A DNA stretch of 64,000 nt from Stercoripulliclostridium_A sp045577735. Lineage in GTDB: Bacteria > Bacillota > Clostridia > Christensenellales > DTU072. Shown here piece after piece: positions 63,801-64,000 of the stretch. The stretch spans positions 1 to 64,000 of the forward strand of contig JAZNIY010000008.1 of NCBI GenBank assembly GCA_045577735.1, given 5' to 3'. The position numbers were made by a program, and so were the translations under genes. How positions within the stretch are numbered: position 1 is the first letter of the stretch; each line of letters starts with the position of its first letter. The notes below the pieces were generated by a model. It was not told where the DNA came from, made no database searches, and worked only from the letters and a program-made list of their open reading frames with translations.

Positions 63801-63998
63801 ACCTGCAGTTCCGGGTAGATATGCTGAGTTAATGGTGAAGTAATCGGAAGGATCATAAATGAAGTAGAATACGTTACGTGTTCCCGTGTTTTCAAGCGGG
63901 AAGTTCTTATCGTCCGTAATTACTTGTTGTTGTAGATAGGTTTGTTCAGCCGTTAGAGGTTTGTTACCATTTTCGGTTTCGATGATTGCATCAACCAA
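48825..63998 (-). CDS. Giant repetitive surface protein, N-terminus outside window
   Basis: The frame is open from the right edge for 5057 codons, so the first residue seen is not a true start. Residues about 100-1020 hold repeated beta-rich units, each ending with a signature like YADLSGLG-x-L-x-G-x-x-L-x-x-IL-GG (about 295-330 and 610-644, weaker at 985-1017). A low-complexity Asn/Ala/Glu linker lies at 333-373. Residues about 1095-1185 are a carboxypeptidase-regulatory-like domain (GSLYGNVN, TTDKDGNYAFINIRPGDY). Gly-rich hydrophobic blocks occur near 1690-1740 and 1865-1930. From about 2500 on come Ig-like units and a triplicated unknown domain (from about 2617, 2878 and 3632). No LPXTG, SLH or dockerin is seen at the C-terminus, which ends FCSIDIV. 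Probably exported, perhaps adhesive. Confidence 0.8.
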   Translation of the reverse strand: MVDAIIETENGNKPLTAEQTYLQQQVITDDKNFPLENTGTRNVFYFIYDPSDYFTINSAYLPGTAGYIEESKANAEKVIEYISDFLQKKTYVWSQNAQGVHTFHHYAAMLNVSVKTAEIKDEYGMVSSYKVLMAVSSTKSMYNVGLKIHGIDIGLGHTNIFEETPLGTMMREDYLEYFSTYFKPLSEYEMEAEISLEFRIDDTVGGLFDMSELLGLVGGLLGPGIGEMIGQINMALQPVDDIAISFKLAIRLYIDFGSIEPLRLQVEMSYNDKTMILITYQGGYSEDEIGIYEDSTIYADLSGLGFPSVKLEGIQLGAVLRNLIGGLGGSNEGTEEGANNNANANAGVLNAQAENESENAGENAGTGDTTLEKQGIDRVYLENYGWTERLLLLTFGADETSLAITGALAYSLIANAFKNDAIAGVLGGSQILIPMFRNLQIGYSEEDGVYGLCLRLTDDTPYEKAFRIGLNIGGKFDMWADSVLDVQGKPAKDSTIDAREFVEGSGQDGIVYEDIGVLNKVALNLEFEARVRTKDSEEKPPQLIAVQNLLQGLLGLSADTINFDVQDTVLVFSLGLTVYADLADMTNTTLALTINLTGEELIGVYFLGKVNTAYVNLSGLGLFQAALNGVDVLGILNSFLGSFLGDEGININEMLKGVLTVEDEERAALQANNALANASSQTEAVSLQDKAQNATIDLITATDSPLLKILMSNEEIIINPNMAIVQTIIGDGMALPNLSDIRLSINLYQGLNNLNLRIKLDQKGNYLNLGVQEGNFAIALGSTAEFYKLNSIGDESLYGGIEGLTVGMDSAGNLAANIDALTLAQGILDVISFSDFTLYIEKRNDYFFLRNLKYGGANGTLDVGYLGTSFSTGPTYFSPVVRDRADESGLTSYDHAFVSKGGAFDWALELPVIGKLDIGGLFKAYEPIFFDNAYRRIRLALNKTMTNKTEIPIAQLTQVANVQGSLSNEEDWEPQGLTAFLKDNVLHLSLANILVIDLSGLINTVAGWILSGIGSAINGVTSGLGKPIIDAIWGIAGPYVSTWIADMIGDATGYGSPLRVGQILDDVLGGGAGGIPVVSLYLPTFLPTLVASLKPVDEDVNYGSLYGNVNTFNENTGEWEPVEGATVSIANGRYVATTDKDGNYAFINIRPGDYPISITKQGYNDLPRRGETQPYVTVLRSNERPATEANFTLVEYREITWTKVHLKVKGEEEFEANNTAVQPIVNGVVEILINGEWKKLGQDGEENPSGLTNERGEIQGVISSLKGFNHTVRFTKPNGQRLQQTLALRLNADGTPYSGTEGSPYYLYFKTTGYHDPTFGSLHGILITLKDETLMEGSASEVFTLLGKEATENPTYDDAATNQINSYFNDGFDDALERVYDETTSSYIEGTLYASFDRDSVEYRVYDYPTRVGVTKAIDSFVNDKLANKEGFAITEKIPSLYYHAISYKLKAIVEVRGFTTQKVVANDGGTVTVYRVVLAMSKASTTPVLSGVEVWLELNGRTIRMADDYNGGNQNTRKFVKNDGNFMEPQGDIYWANNARNYLVSVQNNNSQTDLNDNGNALNSDGSFTIPNLLLKQSEGDAKEYNLKIRATDYTNFDVGRHTLTASSNYYSFGEIFLTPKVVPEWIQKSNASSGGLPIEGLRLRLGADKSDASSKDAGEQSQDPSDAGYTQDGIPLTQYSYVTTLGEKTLNAIFDTAKGQASSAIKNAISGAIGGVGGTIVSTLVGNVLGSLLGSASGVDTTSQYLDPMGKPIFVPWTNYVAGFEEGKEDESDSITYIEAWISSGTINGVFDIVHNLLLGYSGYSPISKTQRYNMADLCAIPEGTSDDKVKYLDFVGEFNEDLDIMMYDYVYDTEAYFRDTVYAAGGRLVGSLLGFVLNFALGSLLGDNSGTILNLIQMVLYEIDFLIDIFDQALRLLSHLFPFTYAYSMIDEKDLIGSPLKQTSVASTLWADGSLENKKYSYLDSEKKATSGMYEPVLADPQNTTTISNVPIDADIAEYLIANHGHLATDVNDLISNAGILDAGDKLVGYNYYNYYNYGNLSAVIANEDDGKVNVDATFDDDGNIMTGYERTLDFVDKSIYAKITLNNAVDTLLDRITLFVNGASYSNATLGAVGKKYVYDAEGNIVYDENGNPKMENASDAYMPGGTALRADTILYNAEGEPLDEYYQEIADMIEEWVDTNIVNSYVIINDYEYVADPTTGAVTKRLIGKTYVRDVYGHFDAHDFVFGDIAWAISQNNYKTNANFTGLLNGSALLSEVIDSYNYSYVSRYPINSDGTLNYNAPGPFATAIEIMSAKDDRFQEIDINNTGLRMRSVSSITSEFYHSEPNGTAGMTQEIMLPPDTIVFHDPYNILDFTAYGGTWAELTGGARHNIEYNGKYTVNDIKKILPTRNMANFEDGNSKDSAGVQIYWDFSMLSFAPTKEGTKGYIIGYCAEETYSKDKNGAVQYIKAEVEGGIMVDPDSTLKIEEQAERNKQTISWVIDEDNKTPVLALPEIDPLTYNEDEYRKLLPATLVYTAKLRYIQQDTYQKFKLSDSDPETDYILKRYVFNNLEWDLSDTVVKYDGSTAYAKLTYRYTRTYDNHEQTFIGKDSEAVTISVPIKVKNCLAITTDSISARMTMNLVYEKGGNMVVALGRDEETLIGLNSAIARSKAQIQDPVVNVLSSMYGAYTEYRGGNSGFNAYYDDQTDVTYLVYTGVSREEFESYRDFYQKAGLDNTVINNATNYANVPENGVVYHYSGTTSDFQATLEDNVLTVNPIDGVNIYNDISSIKWISITANVTDRENNPVLDGAGNPITNTIKNWSVVRVDASSIADVDFEATEHPLYKVIFVVRDAQGHEQEIAINLNILPKKIVENNLEETVVDRDIAPFEDRFNANMTLAYEAGETMVIALYPAGVSASYSDIDVSTLANGNVFVEEQLWPTAKVAKFASGIASYTGAKNSIKTYTSANGTYYIVCDGVNQADFVRYADSLMESGVLTKIRANDLANVGGMSAGTMAYLASGAINSFNLPTTIDVGYGVDADSIFYRTTLVEGKDYYWKVDDEKKLAYDYSASNWTITWTAVVGEGDNEQYLPVTFTVEARTPRSIDQIVVYPYSSYYITGTNTEISDNASVLENYQNVNYRTANGTAKNVTEVYFDILNSDWANKVDGDKVVVNGKEYLTNVRFVDPSFEGAWYFTDVLVYDEVFGYVTIKHVRVVLSKSTISGLIIPEMEVYLYDADNGIEALLAQGDIKASIYQVANNTIGTSAFEIVSWSYVDEGGFKPTYSFVGEDVPQINVEIANIGWKEGKKIWSQQVTVTLTERMLPSKEIASINDASEEGYHIYNNLGKDTLEITDPFKFVLPTEIEVTFKDNTKGMVPVEFDFGDSKLDFYQATTGIVGKVVLGDKANNLEVKEMTFVNKNPRTDVEVFYYSDANAQVAFTDFEYDAFEAFELPKYAKITVAGELEDNVYDVTWKSIEQYGLGGGEIEAVAWIGDEVFGYIRKNETFKINGEEIKNYTLPNSVNINPYAVDGIENELDKLLGLTNGCLNVTTTIGDKLLDVQYPEIPMDYRVTTTHDVALKVGVTLDFGGVEKIVDKDGNVVAENNPVLEVRQDVPVMVVVESRVAVGVKTWYTDENTNITGSVYAPIDFSALGRATIVAVGQGKNNTSKLIGDANSIAELLADTGAVELESNLWPQEIFTWNSATELAKANGQIAKVYHDATNDVYYVAYRGNVDVDGLLNRFEVSDKFTKASNNSYMINGDDVLVEVKSFNEGVTVLFATGEEEKYDLVFDDSSVIYSFSGGTYNVRATLGSGETEQIFQFKVYLHASYITQVGVTTAGLDADSVVRVDESGVITELVVDPYIGFVGLPDRIMSYFDNMSSPVELDVEWNYRNVLAEMTTAGGRYDASNNKSVIAIVSVTKDDGSLIVQNVEVPVTVLNRTRKAVFVSKFASNEEYEQAKSAGLTSGEEFVSLASTLSLNPYTEKYSEDFNSADFYYYKRVLIIVNSVAGEDTSNNMYDKTGKELIFNLTADSYDIIDLATNRPTDLNNLYTGRKVEASFSYGSTSQTAAKDTRFETSLVLNIYNMTYVSGLDESYEIDVYGVDANKDIEIAPFAGINDASQMTVIDQGSFMTASGQHFESNIVYDRKHALTIFDTYGREAGTIGVEGGTARIYATIGNDLGGYQTITIPVNYANRKITSLFTADESTYAYDTEPNGAPVALHFEIDPFELYEKRFVYPQAGSSVVYADGSVGSFTTGNSGVIVEWDDSKVIRSYSGSNTGYVSANVSYNGTFQQTLRYKVIVEDRTVTGFTNVLKEGVSAIQPYLYSYVDDVSASVVNDYFNTKKEFVVEFGNMLRNAEEKAIVFTLGYKASTNSMNYEGSKIMIGESEADLTMGFVLDGARGLGHKGKDARFYITIPGFGLGSAGQQLARFDVPVAESYVHGVRFFNELAAGANENDPQYYTLTYLEWLAQVDAKAFDGSTKIWTDNFLYGDYYYDNYYIDNPYYFISNGGIPVPTQALVYVGPKMENAVDQYGTIDNATYSFISDTAWDNIVNNRTRIKYNVLDHTTAFQLDLDGQVYNFHFRLSDEWMLDTQKLEDVLFLEGYAYGKDEVILMPGNEAVRDAGILEVSTEGNLEIVAGTGIYRNDVYTIKFPSGREFEFNGVSGGGNYSNNYMKWNFDMVNWNAPSTVMQYATMTLGGKGGQTVKWGFYVNSSKVLVNNTVPTMYSLALGDSVELENTYKQLFSGSTLNQARRIPIEYSDGMSSYYSVGGSASDSYPLGLTREGESYTVTSVKHTPSYHYTYSDGGDQKVSDGSGYVSYITWDATKYRAYPNPNRSVGGRIVFSSYRNPLVEDATPVRDSGNGSGPYDNLKNFGAYMYHPDAMFGYSEIKPLIPDTWLYPKNMTPLGAISVNGGDSVTMPKTSTSYKVTYANNRFQQVGVPVISVATNSTFDLRYLPTIAVTEYRPTVEYNPGGFMGIFESQTMTGFEYDLMYLIPWQNAKVYYTTNKEDPNKWNPVNGAYGSLVSGGFGAITTERSRQNGRYTLVTDMNFGGDNKITVFCSIDIV

Positions 63999-64000
63999 GA

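Noticed and set aside
63996..63998. TTG at the right edge as the start of the giant protein
   Set aside because: The frame is open to the edge of the window and there is no signal peptide; the real N-terminus must lie beyond it.

Overview
The window looks like a chromosomal segment of an uncultured, anaerobic, gut-type Firmicute of the class Clostridia. The evidence is a biotin-dependent Na+-pumping decarboxylase, a spoIIE-type sporulation phosphatase, AddAB recombination genes, cohesin/dockerin-type surface proteins, AGGAG-type ribosome binding sites and TTGACA-N17-TATAAT promoters. No rRNA, tRNA, CRISPR array, phage or transposase gene was found. Species cannot be named from sequence alone.

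Layout. 1-80: C-terminal end of a gene. 81-931: gene-free and rich in repeats (long stem-loops, a degenerate heptamer repeat, an array of tiny hairpins). 932-5890: oxaloacetate-decarboxylase-type sodium pump locus with two beta subunits, two small anchor subunits, an alpha subunit and a separate biotin carrier, read from two near-identical promoters. 5964-11921 (minus): Tyr-phosphatase-like protein, PHP phosphoesterase and two U32 proteins (TrhP-like and RlhA-like RNA hydroxylation enzymes). 12000-12953 (plus): P1 peptidase. 12974-13410: a structured intergenic element. 13424-16357 (minus): membrane phosphoesterase, then a CPA2 antiporter with a small PII-like partner. 16470-19275 (plus): ttdA-ttdB-ClC operon. 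19389-21946 (plus): a 37-residue membrane peptide and an XRE-cupin-acyl-CoA-synthetase fusion. 22003-25979 (minus): GPH sugar transporter, CorA with an attenuator-like leader, and an unknown membrane protein. 26094-32736: addA/addB. 32838-35054: spoIIE. 35126-48667 (minus): one apparent six-gene operon of dockerin-bearing M6 protease, cohesin-like lipoprotein, GH20 hexosaminidase, Ca2+ P-type ATPase, degenerate alpha/beta-hydrolase and signal peptidase I. 48825 to the right edge: a giant surface protein of more than 5000 residues, open at its N-terminus.

How it may fit together. TtdAB would make oxaloacetate from L(+)-tartrate. The Oad complex would decarboxylate it and export Na+, and the antiporter and the probably cation-coupled GPH symporter could use that gradient. 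This link is inferred; TtdAB could instead act as a fumarase. The 35-48.7 kb operon looks like a cell-surface module: a lipoprotein whose cohesin-like domain could hold the neighbouring dockerin protease on the membrane.

The most unusual signals are: (i) the adjacent cohesin-like/dockerin pair; (ii) several genes whose promoter lies so close to the ATG that the mRNA would be leaderless; (iii) a family of long stem-loops placed directly at stop codons; (iv) a terminator/antiterminator-type leader before corA; (v) a triplicated, unrecognised domain in the giant protein.
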